The notes below the pieces were generated by a model. It did no database searches. It worked only from the letters and a program-made list of their open reading frames with translations, and was not told the DNA's origin. 64,000 nt of DNA from CBDCGS01 sp965216915 (lineage in GTDB: Bacteria > Pseudomonadota > Alphaproteobacteria > UBA828), in the NCBI GenBank assembly GCA_965216915.1, contig CBDCGS010000001.1, forward strand, positions 1 to 64,000, in the 5' to 3' direction. A program made the position numbers and the translations under genes. Each line of letters opens with the position of its first letter. The first letter of the stretch is position 1. Below, piece after piece: positions 11,747-20,703 of the stretch.

Positions 11747-12469
11747 GTGCCGATCGCCCGCGACACGCCGATCGTCATCCTGACGGGCGCCGGCATCTCC
11801 AAGGAATCCGGCCTCGACACGTTCCGCGACGCCGACGGCATTTGGACCAAGGTGCGCCTCGAGGATGTCGCGACGCCCGAGGGCTTTGCGCGCGACCCGC
11901 GCGGCGTGCACGCGTTCTACAACGCGCGGCGGCGTCAGCTCACCGCAAGCAATATCCAGCCCAACGCCGCGCATCGCGCGCTCGCCCGGCTCGAGGATGC
12001 CTGGTCCGCGCCGGTCACCGTGGTGACGCAAAACATCGACGATCTGCACGAGCGCGCGGGCAGCCGCGACCTCATCCACATGCATGGCGAGCTCTTGAGC
12101 GCGCTGTGCGCGCTGTGCGCGGCGCGGCGCGCGTGCCGGGACGATCTCGCGTTGGAGACGGCGTGCCCCGCCTGCGGCGGCACCGGCGGGATGCGCCCCG
12201 ACGTGGTGTGGTTCGGCGAGATGCCCTATCACATGGAGCGGATCGATGCCCTGCTCGGCGCGTGCGGCCTGTTCATCTCGATCGGCACCTCGGGAAACGT
12301 CTACCCGGCGGCCGGCTTCGTCGAGCTTGTGCGCCGCCAGGGCGCGGGCGAGACGGTGGAGCTCAACCTCGAGCCCTCAGCCGGCCAATCGATGTTCGCC
12401 GATACCCGCTATGGCGCGGCGACCGAGATCGTGCCGGCCTATGTCGACGAGTTGATCGCCGGCATCTAG
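11747..12469 (+). CDS. Sir2-family NAD-dependent protein deacylase (CobB-like)
   Basis: 240 residues with a full sirtuin core: GAGISKESGLDTFRD (14-28), TQNIDDLHERAG (94-105), catalytic His113 in HMHGE and a zinc ribbon of Cys121, Cys124, Cys140 and Cys143. FYNARRRQL places Tyr58 and Arg61 where CobB and SIRT5 bind acidic acyl groups, so desuccinylation as well as deacetylation is likely. Start is GTG, one base after the FIST stop, indicating translational coupling. The AsnC-type gene converges from the other side. Confidence 0.93.
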   Translation: MPIARDTPIVILTGAGISKESGLDTFRDADGIWTKVRLEDVATPEGFARDPRGVHAFYNARRRQLTASNIQPNAAHRALARLEDAWSAPVTVVTQNIDDLHERAGSRDLIHMHGELLSALCALCAARRACRDDLALETACPACGGTGGMRPDVVWFGEMPYHMERIDALLGACGLFISIGTSGNVYPAAGFVELVRRQGAGETVELNLEPSAGQSMFADTRYGAATEIVPAYVDELIAGI

Positions 12470-12487
12470 ACGAGCTACCCTGGCTAA

Positions 12488-12730
12488 CTAGGCGAAGGCC
12501 TTGAACGTGATGATGGTGAAGGTGTCGCGCACGCCGGGAAGCGTCTGGACCTTCTCGGTGACGAAGTGGCCGATGTCGTCACCTTCCTCCAAATAAGCCT
12601 TGATCAGAAGGTCGTACTGGCCCGAGGTGGAGTAGATCTCCGAAATCTGCTGCACCGTTTCGATCGCGCGATCGGCCACGTCATAGGCGCGGCCAAGCTC
12701 GCACTTCACCATCACGAAGATCGCTTTCAT
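12488..12730 (-). CDS. Stand-alone Lrp/AsnC ligand-binding (RAM) domain protein
   Basis: 80 residues covering only the AsnC_trans_reg/RAM ferredoxin-like domain: MKAIFVMVKCELGRAYDVAD, then SGQYDLLIKAYLEEGDDIGHF and GVRDTFTIITFKAF. There is no helix-turn-helix. Such proteins form decamers or octamers that bind amino acids and may modulate full-length Lrp proteins or enzymes. Its ATG overlaps the DEAD-box stop (ATGA), so it is translationally coupled to the helicase gene upstream. Confidence 0.88.
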   Translation of the reverse strand: MKAIFVMVKCELGRAYDVADRAIETVQQISEIYSTSGQYDLLIKAYLEEGDDIGHFVTEKVQTLPGVRDTFTIITFKAFA

Positions 12731-14292
12731 GAGAGCGGTTCCGCCTCACGATCGCCGCGCGCGGGCGCGCGCTTGGGCCGGCGGACCGGGTCACGCAGGA
12801 AGTCGGGCACGTGGTCGCCCATGCCGACGACCGGCTCGTCCTTTGGCGCCGGGCTCGTCTGCGCTTTCGCCCGCCCATCGCGCTCACGCCGCCGCGCCTT
12901 GGGGCGCGCCTCCGCCGTGGCCTCGCCGGACCTGGTCCGGCCCCGCTTCTCCGGTACGGCCTCGGACGACCTAGTCCGGCTCCGCTTCTCCGGCGTGGCC
13001 TCGGATGACCTAGCCCGGCTCCGCTTCTCCGGCGTGTCCGCGGTCTTGCCGCGGCCCCGCTTCTCCGGAGCCTCCGCGGTCTTGCCGCGGCTGCGCCGAC
13101 CATCACGCCGTCCACGGCCACGCCCTTTCGACCGGTCCGCAGGCTCCAGCTCCGTGGGCTCGCCGTCCGGCGTGACCACGGGGATCTCGTCCTTGATGAG
13201 GCTGAGAATGGGCGGAACGAGCTCCGCTTCCTCCGGCGTCACCAAGGTGATCGCGCGCCCCTCCCGCCCCGCACGGCCGGTGCGGCCGATGCGATGGACA
13301 TAGTCTTCCGGGTTGAACGGCACGTTGAAGTTGAAGACATGCGACACGCTCTCGATATCGAGACCGCGTCCGGCGACATCGCTGCAGACTAGAAGGTTCG
13401 CGACGCCCTCCTTGAACGCGTTGAGCGTCTCGGTGCGCAAATATTGCACCATGTCGCCGTGCAGCCCGCGCGCATTGAAGCGATGGCGCCGGAGCGAATC
13501 GCAGAGCACGCCGACATCCTTCTTGCGATTGCAAAAGATGAGCGCGCTCTGCACGTCCTCCTCGGTCAGGAACTTGCGGAGCACGCGCCGCTTGTCGCGT
13601 TCATCCACCGTCACCATGGTGTGCGTGACCGTACCCGCGACCGTCGCAGGCGGCGCGACGCGCACCTCCTTCGGGTTGATCAGGAAGTCGTTCGAGAGGC
13701 GCATGATCTCGGGCCCGAGGGTCGCCGAGAACATGAGCGTCTGGCGGATGCGCGGTAGGAGCTTGACGATGCGCTCGACGTCCGGGATGAACCCCATGTC
13801 GAGCATGCGGTCCGCCTCGTCGATCACGAGCACCTTGATGCCGCGCAGCATGACGAGCCCCCGCTCCACCAGGTCGAGCAACCGCCCGGGCGTCGCCACC
13901 AAGATGTCAGGGTCCTTGGCAAGCGCCTTTTCTTGGGGGCCGAACGCTTCGCCTCCAATCAAGAGCGCGTATTCCAAAGAATGATACTTGCCGTAGACCT
14001 CGACATTGTCGGTGATTTGTTGCGCCAGCTCACGCGTCGGCGCCAGGATGAGGCTCCGCGGCATGCGCGATTTGCTGGCGCCGCCGGCAAGAATGTCGAT
14101 CGTCGGCAATGCGTAGGCCGCCGTCTTGCCGGTGCCGGTCTGGGCGCAGCCAAGGACGTCGCGCCCAAGCAGCACGATGGGAATCGCTTGCTGTTGGATA
14201 GGAGTGGGCGTGTCGTAGCCCGCCTCCTCAATGGCTTTCAGAACTTCCGGGCCAAGGCCCAGTGCGTCGAAGCCGACCGCTGGGTCGTCCAA
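12727..14292 (-). CDS. DEAD-box ATP-dependent RNA helicase (RhlE-like) with repetitive basic tail
   Basis: 521 residues. The Q motif GYDTPTPIQQQAIP is followed by motif I AQTGTGKT (50-57), APTRELAQQ, motif II DEAD (158-161), SAT, and the C-terminal domain with VCSDVAGRGLDIESV and HRIGRTGRAGREG. It remodels RNA, probably in ribosome assembly or decay. The tail after about residue 410 is Arg/Lys/Ser-rich, with PEKR-led 13-residue repeats. I place the start at a TTG (14292) five bases after AGGGG, giving the usual RhlE length; longer frames read into parE antisense sequence. It is downstream of parE and coupled to the RAM gene. Confidence 0.93.
   Translation of the reverse strand: MDDPAVGFDALGLGPEVLKAIEEAGYDTPTPIQQQAIPIVLLGRDVLGCAQTGTGKTAAYALPTIDILAGGASKSRMPRSLILAPTRELAQQITDNVEVYGKYHSLEYALLIGGEAFGPQEKALAKDPDILVATPGRLLDLVERGLVMLRGIKVLVIDEADRMLDMGFIPDVERIVKLLPRIRQTLMFSATLGPEIMRLSNDFLINPKEVRVAPPATVAGTVTHTMVTVDERDKRRVLRKFLTEEDVQSALIFCNRKKDVGVLCDSLRRHRFNARGLHGDMVQYLRTETLNAFKEGVANLLVCSDVAGRGLDIESVSHVFNFNVPFNPEDYVHRIGRTGRAGREGRAITLVTPEEAELVPPILSLIKDEIPVVTPDGEPTELEPADRSKGRGRGRRDGRRSRGKTAEAPEKRGRGKTADTPEKRSRARSSEATPEKRSRTRSSEAVPEKRGRTRSGEATAEARPKARRRERDGRAKAQTSPAPKDEPVVGMGDHVPDFLRDPVRRPKRAPARGDREAEPLS
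12943..13093 (-). repeat. Tandem 39/36-bp repeats in the helicase tail coding region
   Basis: The core CCGCTTCTCCGG (plus strand) recurs at 12943, 12982, 13021 and 13057, intervals of 39, 39 and 36 bases. Translated on the minus strand these give PEKRxRxRSSEAx units within the C-terminal tail of the DEAD-box helicase. All intervals are multiples of three, so copy-number change keeps the frame. Confidence 0.85.
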
Positions 14293-14456
14293 ATTTACCC
14301 CTAGTTGATCTCGCGTCGCGCGCGGCGCCAGGCCGGCTGCGACAGCCAAAGTGGCAATACCCTGCCACGTCGAGGAGCACTCGCGAGCCGGACTATTGCG
14401 CAATTCAAAGGAAAAGCCAATGTCCTTATTCCCACAACATTTGTGGGCAGTTTCGC

Positions 14457-16511
14457 TCAGACGTCGAGCACCGTCACGAGCTCGGCGTGCTCGCGAATGA
14501 ACGCGAGGCGCGATTCGGGCCGTCGGCCCATCAAGTCCTCGACGCGGCGCGCGGTTTCGACCCCGGCCTCGGGCGCGATCGCGACACGCAGGAGCGAGCG
14601 ACGCGCCGGATCCATCGTGGTCTCCTTGAGCTGAACCGGCGGCATCTCGCCGAGCCCCTTGAAGCGGCTCACCTCGACCTTGGCGCCGCCCTTGAACTCG
14701 CGTGCCAGAAGCGCATCCCGATGCGCATCGTCTCTCGCGTAGACGGTCTTGCCCTTCTGCACCAGGCGATAGAGCGGGGGCTGCGCGAGGTAGAGATGAT
14801 TGCTCGCGATCAGCCCAGGCATCTCGCGGTAGAAAAAGGTCATTAGAAGCGAGGCGATATGCGCGCCGTCGACATCGGCGTCGGTCATGATGATCACCCG
14901 CTCGTAGCGAAGCGCGCTCTCGTCGAAGCGCGCACCCGTACCGCAACCGAGCGCCTGCACCAGGTCGTTCAGTTCCTGATTGGCGCGCAGCTTCTCGGCG
15001 CTCGCGCTTGCGACGTTGAGGATCTTGCCGCGGAGCGGCAGCACGGCTTGGGTCGCGCGATCGCGCGCCTGCTTGGCGGAGCCGCCGGCCGAATCACCCT
15101 CGACGATGAAGACCTCCGTGCCCGCGGCGGCATCGCGCGAGCAATCGGCGAGCTTGCCGGGGAGGCGCGCCTTGCGCGTCGCCGTCTTGCGCGCGACCTC
15201 CTTTTCCTGCTTGCGCCGGCGCCGCTCGTCCGCCCGCTCGATCACGCGCGCCAGTAGCAAATTGGAGCTCGCCGGATCGGCCGAGAGCCAGTGATCGAAA
15301 TGATCACGGACCGCATTTTCGACGAGGCGGCCCGCCTCGGGCGAGGTCAGCCGCTCCTTCGTCTGCCCTTGAAACGACGGATCGCGCAGGAACACCGAGA
15401 GCAGCGCGCACACCCCGCCGCACACGTCATCGGCGGTGATCACGCTTGCCCGCTTGTTGCCCACCAGCTCGCCATAGACGCGAAGCCCGCGCGTGAGCGC
15501 GTTGCGCAGGCCCGCTTCGTGCGTGCCACCTTGAGCGGTCGGCACCGTGTTGCAGTGGGATGCGACGAAGCCATCCTCATCCTCAGGCCAGGTGAGCGCC
15601 CACTCGACCCGCCCCGCCTCGGAGTTGAGCGTCGCGGCGCCGAAGAACGGTTTCGGGGTTACCGTGTGGCGCTTGCCGAGGCGCCCACCGAGATAATCGA
15701 CGAGACCATCCGGGAAGTGCAGCACGGCGCTCTCGGGCACCTCGTCGGAGACCCCGTCCATGAGCGCGGCATCGCAGCTCCAGCGGATCTCCACACCGCG
15801 GTAGAGATAGGCCTTGGTGCGCGCCATGCGAAAGGCGGTCGCGGGATGGAAGCCCGCGGTCTCGCCGAAGATCTTCGGGTCGGGCGTGAAGCGCACCGCC
15901 GTGCCGCGCCGGTTGACCACACGGCCGCCCGACTTGAGGCCGCCTTGCGGCACCCCGCGCTTGTAGCTTTGCCGCCAGAGCTTGCGGTCGCGCGCGACCT
16001 CGACGGTCAGCGACACCGAAAGCGCGTTGACCACGGAGAGCCCAACGCCGTGCAGGCCGCCCGAGGTGGCGTAGACCTTGTCGCTGAACTTGCCGCCCGA
16101 ATGGAGCGTCGTGAGGATCACCTCGAGCGCGGACTTGTCCTTGAACTTCGGATGCGGGTCGACCGGGATGCCGCGGCCATTGTCCTTGACCGAAGCCGAG
16201 CCGTCGTCGTGGAGCGCGACCTCGATCCAGCTCGCATGGCCCGCGATCGCCTCGTCCATCGCGTTGTCGAGCACCTCGGCCAAGAGATGGTGCAGCGCGC
16301 GCTGATCGGTGCCGCCGACATACATGCCGGGGCGCCGGCGCACGGGTTCCAGCCCCTCCAGCACCTCGATGTCATGCGCGGTGTAGCCGTTGCCCTCGGT
16401 CTCGCCATTGCGCCGCTTCGCCGGCTTGGCGCGCGCGCCGGCCGCGCGGGGTTTCGCCTTGGCGCGGCGGGGTGGGTCGGCTTCGTCGAACAGATCGAGG
16501 TTCTTGGCCAT
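14457..16511 (-). CDS. parE: DNA topoisomerase IV subunit B
   Basis: 684 residues. The GHKL ATPase domain has EVLDNAMDEAIAGHA, DNGRGIPVDPH and TSGGLHGVGLSVVNALS. The transducer domain carries TEG-like QTKERLTSPEAG, and the TOPRIM region shows FIVEGDSAGGSAKQARDR and ILNVASASAEKL, then MTDADVDGAHIASLL. Length and the lack of the GyrB-specific insert favour ParE over GyrB. It decatenates daughter chromosomes with ParC. An Ala/Lys/Arg-rich N-terminal segment (residues 13-36) precedes YTAHDIEVLEGLEPVRRRPG. A good promoter lies just upstream; the DEAD-box gene follows 164 bases later. Confidence 0.96.
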   Translation of the reverse strand: MAKNLDLFDEADPPRRAKAKPRAAGARAKPAKRRNGETEGNGYTAHDIEVLEGLEPVRRRPGMYVGGTDQRALHHLLAEVLDNAMDEAIAGHASWIEVALHDDGSASVKDNGRGIPVDPHPKFKDKSALEVILTTLHSGGKFSDKVYATSGGLHGVGLSVVNALSVSLTVEVARDRKLWRQSYKRGVPQGGLKSGGRVVNRRGTAVRFTPDPKIFGETAGFHPATAFRMARTKAYLYRGVEIRWSCDAALMDGVSDEVPESAVLHFPDGLVDYLGGRLGKRHTVTPKPFFGAATLNSEAGRVEWALTWPEDEDGFVASHCNTVPTAQGGTHEAGLRNALTRGLRVYGELVGNKRASVITADDVCGGVCALLSVFLRDPSFQGQTKERLTSPEAGRLVENAVRDHFDHWLSADPASSNLLLARVIERADERRRRKQEKEVARKTATRKARLPGKLADCSRDAAAGTEVFIVEGDSAGGSAKQARDRATQAVLPLRGKILNVASASAEKLRANQELNDLVQALGCGTGARFDESALRYERVIIMTDADVDGAHIASLLMTFFYREMPGLIASNHLYLAQPPLYRLVQKGKTVYARDDAHRDALLAREFKGGAKVEVSRFKGLGEMPPVQLKETTMDPARRSLLRVAIAPEAGVETARRVEDLMGRRPESRLAFIREHAELVTVLDV

Positions 16512-16551
16512 GAATGCGGAGACGGAATCGACTTAAGGCACTAGCGGGCTC

Positions 16552-16580
16552 TGTATAGTCGAGCCGTTCCCCGCTGCCAA
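16552..16580 (-). promoter_or_regulatory. Sigma-70-type promoter upstream of parE
   Basis: On the minus strand TTGGCA (16575-16580) and TATACA (16552-16557) are separated by exactly 17 bases. The predicted start lies about 35 bases before the parE ATG. Both hexamers match the vegetative consensus well and lie in otherwise GC-rich sequence. Confidence 0.6.
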
Positions 16581-16722
16581 CGAAACAACATCTTGCGGTT
16601 GCAGGCGTGCCCGCTCACGAGATGAGCCGCCCGCTGCGCCATCGTCGCGCGCGCCCTCTTTTGTCGCCGCAAGCGCGTCGCAATCGCTTAGGATCGAGGC
16701 CACCCTATCGAGGAGGCCATCC

Positions 16723-18027
16723 GTGGACAGCGACGCCCTGCGCGCGGCCGGCGATCGATACTTGGTGCGGAGCGAGCTCCTATCCGACGTGGTCGGCGCG
16801 TCCGACGGGCCGGTCTTCGTGCGCGCCGAGGGCTCGGAGATCTGGGATTCGGACGGCCGTGCCTACCTCGACTTCAATTCGGGCCAGATGTGCTCGGCGC
16901 TCGGCCACAACAACCCGCGTGTCATCGAAGCGGTGAGCCAAGGCTTGCGCACCCTCACCCACGCGAGCTCGGTCTATTACAACGAGCCGCAGGTGCGCCT
17001 CGCAAAGCGGCTTAGCGAGACCCTCGACCCGCCGCTCAGCCGCTCGCTCTTCATCCAATCGGGCGCCGATTCGAACGAGGCGGCCGTGCTGTTCGCGCGG
17101 CGCGCCACCGGCCGCAACGGCATCGGCGCGTTTCACCTCGGCTTTCACGGCTACACTGACGTGACGCGGGCCATGAGCTACACGGCCCAGGTCACCGGCC
17201 ACGGCCCGTCGATCCCCGACGTGCACGCGATCCCCGCGCCCTATGCCTACCGCGCGCCCGTCGGCACCGACGACGCGGACTGGTGGGAAGCGCTCCTCGA
17301 CATCACCTTCGACCTGCTCGACCGCCAGTGTCCCGGCAACCTCGCCGGGGTGATCGCGGAACCGGTGATTAGCGCCGGCGGCGTGATCGAAATGCCGCCG
17401 GGCTATCTCGCGGCACTCCGCGCGCGACTGCACGCACGGGGCGCCCTCCTCATCCTCGACGAGGCGCAGACCGGCCTCGGCAAGCTCGGCACGCTCTATG
17501 CCTATCAGCCGCACGACGTGGTGCCCGACATCATGACGCTCTCGAAGCATTTTGGCGGCGGGCTTCCGATCAGCGCCATGGTGACCACCGACGAGGTGGC
17601 AGCCCGCGCGCTCGCCGGCGGCATGACCTTCGGCCATTCGCACTCCTCCGACCCCATCGCCTGCACCGCCGGCCTCGCCAGCCTGGAGGAGATCCTCGGC
17701 AAAGATCTGCCCGCGAAGGCGCGCGCGATCGGCGCGCACTGGCAGGGCCTGATGCGCGATCTGCAGCAGCGCCACCGCTGGATCGGCGATATCCGCGGCA
17801 AGGGCTGCCTGCAGGGTGTGGAGCTGGTGCGCGACCGGCAGACCAAGGAACCCGCGAACACGGAAGCGCAGCAGGTATTCCGCGAGGCGCTGGCTGAGGG
17901 GCTCTTGTTCTCGGTGCGCGGGCAGCACGGCAATGTGCTGCGCTTCGTGCCGCCCTTCACGACGTCCGACGGCCAGCTGGACCGCGCGGCGGACATCATC
18001 GGCGCCTCACTCGCGCGGCTCGACTAA
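16723..18027 (+). CDS. Class III PLP-dependent aminotransferase (dialkylglycine-decarboxylase-like)
   Basis: 434 residues of fold type I, subgroup II. Visible motifs are DGRAYLDFNSGQMCSALGHNNP, LFIQSGADSNEAA for phosphate binding, FHLGFHGYTDV, the cofactor Asp in LLILDEAQTGLGKLG, and the Schiff-base Lys in TLSKHFGGGLP. GQMCSALGH resembles 2,2-dialkylglycine decarboxylase more than ornithine or acetylornithine aminotransferases, but substrate is uncertain. Start is GTG with GAGGAGG six bases upstream. First gene of a run with a DsbA-like protein and an MFS carrier. Confidence 0.85.
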   Translation: MDSDALRAAGDRYLVRSELLSDVVGASDGPVFVRAEGSEIWDSDGRAYLDFNSGQMCSALGHNNPRVIEAVSQGLRTLTHASSVYYNEPQVRLAKRLSETLDPPLSRSLFIQSGADSNEAAVLFARRATGRNGIGAFHLGFHGYTDVTRAMSYTAQVTGHGPSIPDVHAIPAPYAYRAPVGTDDADWWEALLDITFDLLDRQCPGNLAGVIAEPVISAGGVIEMPPGYLAALRARLHARGALLILDEAQTGLGKLGTLYAYQPHDVVPDIMTLSKHFGGGLPISAMVTTDEVAARALAGGMTFGHSHSSDPIACTAGLASLEEILGKDLPAKARAIGAHWQGLMRDLQQRHRWIGDIRGKGCLQGVELVRDRQTKEPANTEAQQVFREALAEGLLFSVRGQHGNVLRFVPPFTTSDGQLDRAADIIGASLARLD

Positions 18028-18040
18028 GCGGGGCCCGCCG

Positions 18041-18682
18041 GTGAGTTTCAAAGTTCTCGTCTTCTCGGATTATGTCTGCCCCTATTGCTTCCTGGCGGAG
18101 GGGCCGCTCGCCGCCGCGCTCGAGGCGTGCGACGAGCCGCCCGCGGTCGCGTGGATGCCCTTTGAGCTTCGCCCCCACCCGACCCCGACGCTCGAGCCCG
18201 CGGGCGAGTACCTGCAGACCGCGTGGCGTGACTCCGTCTACCCGCTGGCCGCGCAAATGGGGGTCGAGATCGTGCTACCCAAGATCTCGCCGCAGCCCTA
18301 CACACGCCTTGCGTTCGAAGGCGCCCTGTTCGCGCGCGATCACGACGCCGCGGCGGCCTACAACCACAAGATGTTCACCGCGTTCTTCCAGGAGGAGCGT
18401 GACATCGGCGATCCCGCGGTGCTCACCGCGTGCGCCGGCGAGATCGGCCTCGACGAGGCCGGCTTCGCGGCCGCGCTCGCGAACCGCACCCATCGCAGCG
18501 CTTGCGAGGAGCTGCTTGCGTTCGCGATACAAACGGTCGGGATCCAGTCGGTCCCGACCTTCCTGGTCGGCCGCTATCTGCTGCCCGGCCTCGCGCGCAC
18601 CGAGACGCTGCTCGAGGCCTTCGCACGCGCCGGTGAGGACACCGAGGCACCGAAGACGGTGACCGTTCCGCGAACGCCATGA
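18041..18682 (+). CDS. DsbA-family (FrnE-like) thiol oxidoreductase
   Basis: 213 residues of thioredoxin fold with a helical insert. Active-site CPYC is at 13-16 (FSDYVCPYCFLAEGPL), and the cis-Pro is in TVGIQSVPTFLVG. There is no signal peptide, so this is the cytoplasmic FrnE/2-hydroxychromene-isomerase-like subgroup rather than periplasmic DsbA. The GTG start lies 13 bases after the aminotransferase stop, and its own stop overlaps the MFS ATG (ATGA), implying a shared transcript. Confidence 0.85.
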   Translation: MSFKVLVFSDYVCPYCFLAEGPLAAALEACDEPPAVAWMPFELRPHPTPTLEPAGEYLQTAWRDSVYPLAAQMGVEIVLPKISPQPYTRLAFEGALFARDHDAAAAYNHKMFTAFFQEERDIGDPAVLTACAGEIGLDEAGFAAALANRTHRSACEELLAFAIQTVGIQSVPTFLVGRYLLPGLARTETLLEAFARAGEDTEAPKTVTVPRTP

Positions 18683-19887
18683 GGCTCGGCGCGAACAATT
18701 TGGCCGTGCTCGTTCTGTGCGCGGGGCTTGTGGTCGGCCTCTCCATGGGTCTGCGCGGCACGTTCGGCCTCTTCCTCGGCCCGGTCAGCACCGATCTCGC
18801 GCTGCCGCGCGAGGTCTTCGGCCTCTCGATCGCGATCATGTCGATCGTCTGGGGCGCGAGCCAACCGATCTTCGGCGGCCTCGCCGACCGGTATGGCGCC
18901 GTGCCCATCGTCCTGCTCGGCGCGGTTCTCTACATGGGCGGCCTCGCCCTCATGGCGACCGCGTCCAGCCCGATCGATCTTCACTTCGGATCCGGCGTGC
19001 TGGTGGGGCTCGGGGTGAGCGCGGCGGGCTTCGCCGTCGTGCTCGGTCCGGTCGGCCGCGCGGCCCCGCCCGAGAAGCGCAGCCTTGCCCTCGGCATCGC
19101 GAGCGCGGGTGGCTCGTTCGGCCAGTTCGCGATGGCCCCCATCGGCGGAGCGCTGATCGACGGCCTCGATTGGTCGGGCGCCGCGCTCGTCTACATCGCC
19201 TTCGCTGCGCTCATGGTGCCGCTCGTGATCGGGCTCCGCACGCCGGCCGGCACGTTGACGCAAACCAACGAAACCCTCGGCGAAGCCCTCCAGGAGGTGC
19301 GGCGCCACCACGGCTACTGGCTGCTCAATGGCGGCTTCTTCGTCTGCGGATTTCACGTCGCGTTCATCGGAACGCACTTGCCGCCCTTCATCGAGGACGC
19401 GGGCTTCGCGCCGATGCTGGGCGCGACCGCGCTCGCCGTCATCGGTCTCGCCAACATCGTCGGCACGTTCACGGCCGGCTGGCTCGGCGGCCGTTACCGC
19501 AAGAAATACGTGTTGAGCTACTTCTATCTGGCGCGGGCGCTGGTCATGGCGGGCTTCATCGTTCTGCCGCTCAACGAGGCCACCGTGCTCGTCTTTTCAG
19601 CGCTCATCGGCTTCCTCTGGCTCGGCACGGTTCCCTTGACCAGCGGGCTTGTGGCGCAGGTGTTCGGCACCCGCCACCTGGGCGCGCTGTTCGGCATCGT
19701 CTTCTTCAGCCACCAGATCGGCAGCTTCTTCGGCGCCTGGCTCGGCGGCTACATGTTCGATCTGACGGGCAACTACGACGTGGTGTGGCAAATCGCGATC
19801 GGTCTCGGCGTCGCCTCCGCGGCGCTGCACTGGCCGATCGCCGATGCCCCGGTGGCGCGGCTGGCAAACGCCCAACGCCAGGCCTGA
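18679..19887 (+). CDS. Major facilitator superfamily transporter
   Basis: 402 residues, hydrophobic throughout, consistent with 12 transmembrane helices. The cytoplasmic loop between helices 2 and 3 has the MFS signature GGLADRYGAVP. Regions such as GFHVAFIGTHLPPFIEDAGF resemble monocarboxylate/oxalate-formate-type carriers. Overlaps the DsbA-like gene by four bases. Co-transcription with an aminotransferase suggests uptake or export of an amino acid or keto acid; that is inference. Confidence 0.88.
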   Translation: MRLGANNLAVLVLCAGLVVGLSMGLRGTFGLFLGPVSTDLALPREVFGLSIAIMSIVWGASQPIFGGLADRYGAVPIVLLGAVLYMGGLALMATASSPIDLHFGSGVLVGLGVSAAGFAVVLGPVGRAAPPEKRSLALGIASAGGSFGQFAMAPIGGALIDGLDWSGAALVYIAFAALMVPLVIGLRTPAGTLTQTNETLGEALQEVRRHHGYWLLNGGFFVCGFHVAFIGTHLPPFIEDAGFAPMLGATALAVIGLANIVGTFTAGWLGGRYRKKYVLSYFYLARALVMAGFIVLPLNEATVLVFSALIGFLWLGTVPLTSGLVAQVFGTRHLGALFGIVFFSHQIGSFFGAWLGGYMFDLTGNYDVVWQIAIGLGVASAALHWPIADAPVARLANAQRQA

Positions 19888-19911
19888 GGCGTGCCCGCGT
19901 AGGAGCGCGCC

Positions 19912-20523
19912 TTACGGCCGATCCTCGAACAGCTTGATCTGGTCTTCGAGGCGCGCGAGCAGCTCGTCGAGGCCGCCGCGTTTGATGGTCGCCGTGTATT
20001 CGGCGCGGCGCATGCCGACCTCGCTGATGATCCCGTTGAGGTAGACGTCGACGATGCGCCAGCCCTTCTTCGAGCGGTGCATCACATAGTTGAGCTGAAT
20101 CACCTCGCCGCCGCCGGTGACGAGCTCGGTCTTGACCAGGCGGGTCGTGTCGCTCATGACGTCCTCGCCGACCGTGCGGAACAGCTCGCCGCCATAGCCG
20201 CGGAAGCGCCCGGCATAGGTCGCGATGGTCAGCCGGCGCATGGTCTCGACCAGCCGTTTGCGGTCCGGCTTGGTCAGGTCGCCCCACAAATCACCGACGG
20301 TGCCGCGCGCGATCAACGGCGTGTTGTAGACCTGCCTGACGACCGGCGCCAACCGCTCACGCCGGCCCTCGTAGCCGAGCGCGTCGGCCTCTTTCATCAC
20401 GCCGATCAAAAGGTCGTGAAGATCTTCGATCACCGCAGCCGCGTCGGTGGTTTCCGCCTTGGCCGGGACCTGCCAAACGAAAACGGCCACGACGGTCAAT
20501 GATGCCAGAACTGAACGAACCAT
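19912..20523 (-). CDS. mlaC: MlaC-type phospholipid-binding periplasmic protein
   Basis: 203 residues with an N-terminal signal peptide (MVRSVLASLTVVAVFVWQVPAKAE, cleaved near residue 23). The rest fits the Tgt2/MlaC family: RLAPVVRQVYNTPLIARGTVGDLW, MRRLTIATYAGRFRGYGGELF, then GWRIVDVYLNGIISEVGMRRAEY. It should shuttle phospholipid between outer and inner membranes. Start chosen at 20523, with GGAG five bases upstream. No mlaD, mlaE or mlaF is adjacent; an MlaF-like ATPase lies near 44.8 kb. It converges with the MFS gene and is divergent from ridA. Confidence 0.9.
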   Translation of the reverse strand: MVRSVLASLTVVAVFVWQVPAKAETTDAAAVIEDLHDLLIGVMKEADALGYEGRRERLAPVVRQVYNTPLIARGTVGDLWGDLTKPDRKRLVETMRRLTIATYAGRFRGYGGELFRTVGEDVMSDTTRLVKTELVTGGGEVIQLNYVMHRSKKGWRIVDVYLNGIISEVGMRRAEYTATIKRGGLDELLARLEDQIKLFEDRP

Positions 20524-20703
20524 GTGGGGCTCCGCGTCTCTTGGGGGATGTCTCAAAGACCTCCCGAACTGACAGGCTCCCCTTCCCCTCGTGCGCGATC
20601 GCTTGCCTTGATTAGCATATCGCGGCGTGGAGTGTGAGCCCACATTGCGGCAGCATTGTGACATCGAACGTCTTAACGCGTGCCATGTGCGAAGGAGAAA
20701 TCA

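Noticed and set aside
14457..16511. Calling the type II topoisomerase subunit GyrB
   Set aside because: It lacks the long GyrB insert and usual recF/dnaN context; length and motif pattern fit ParE.
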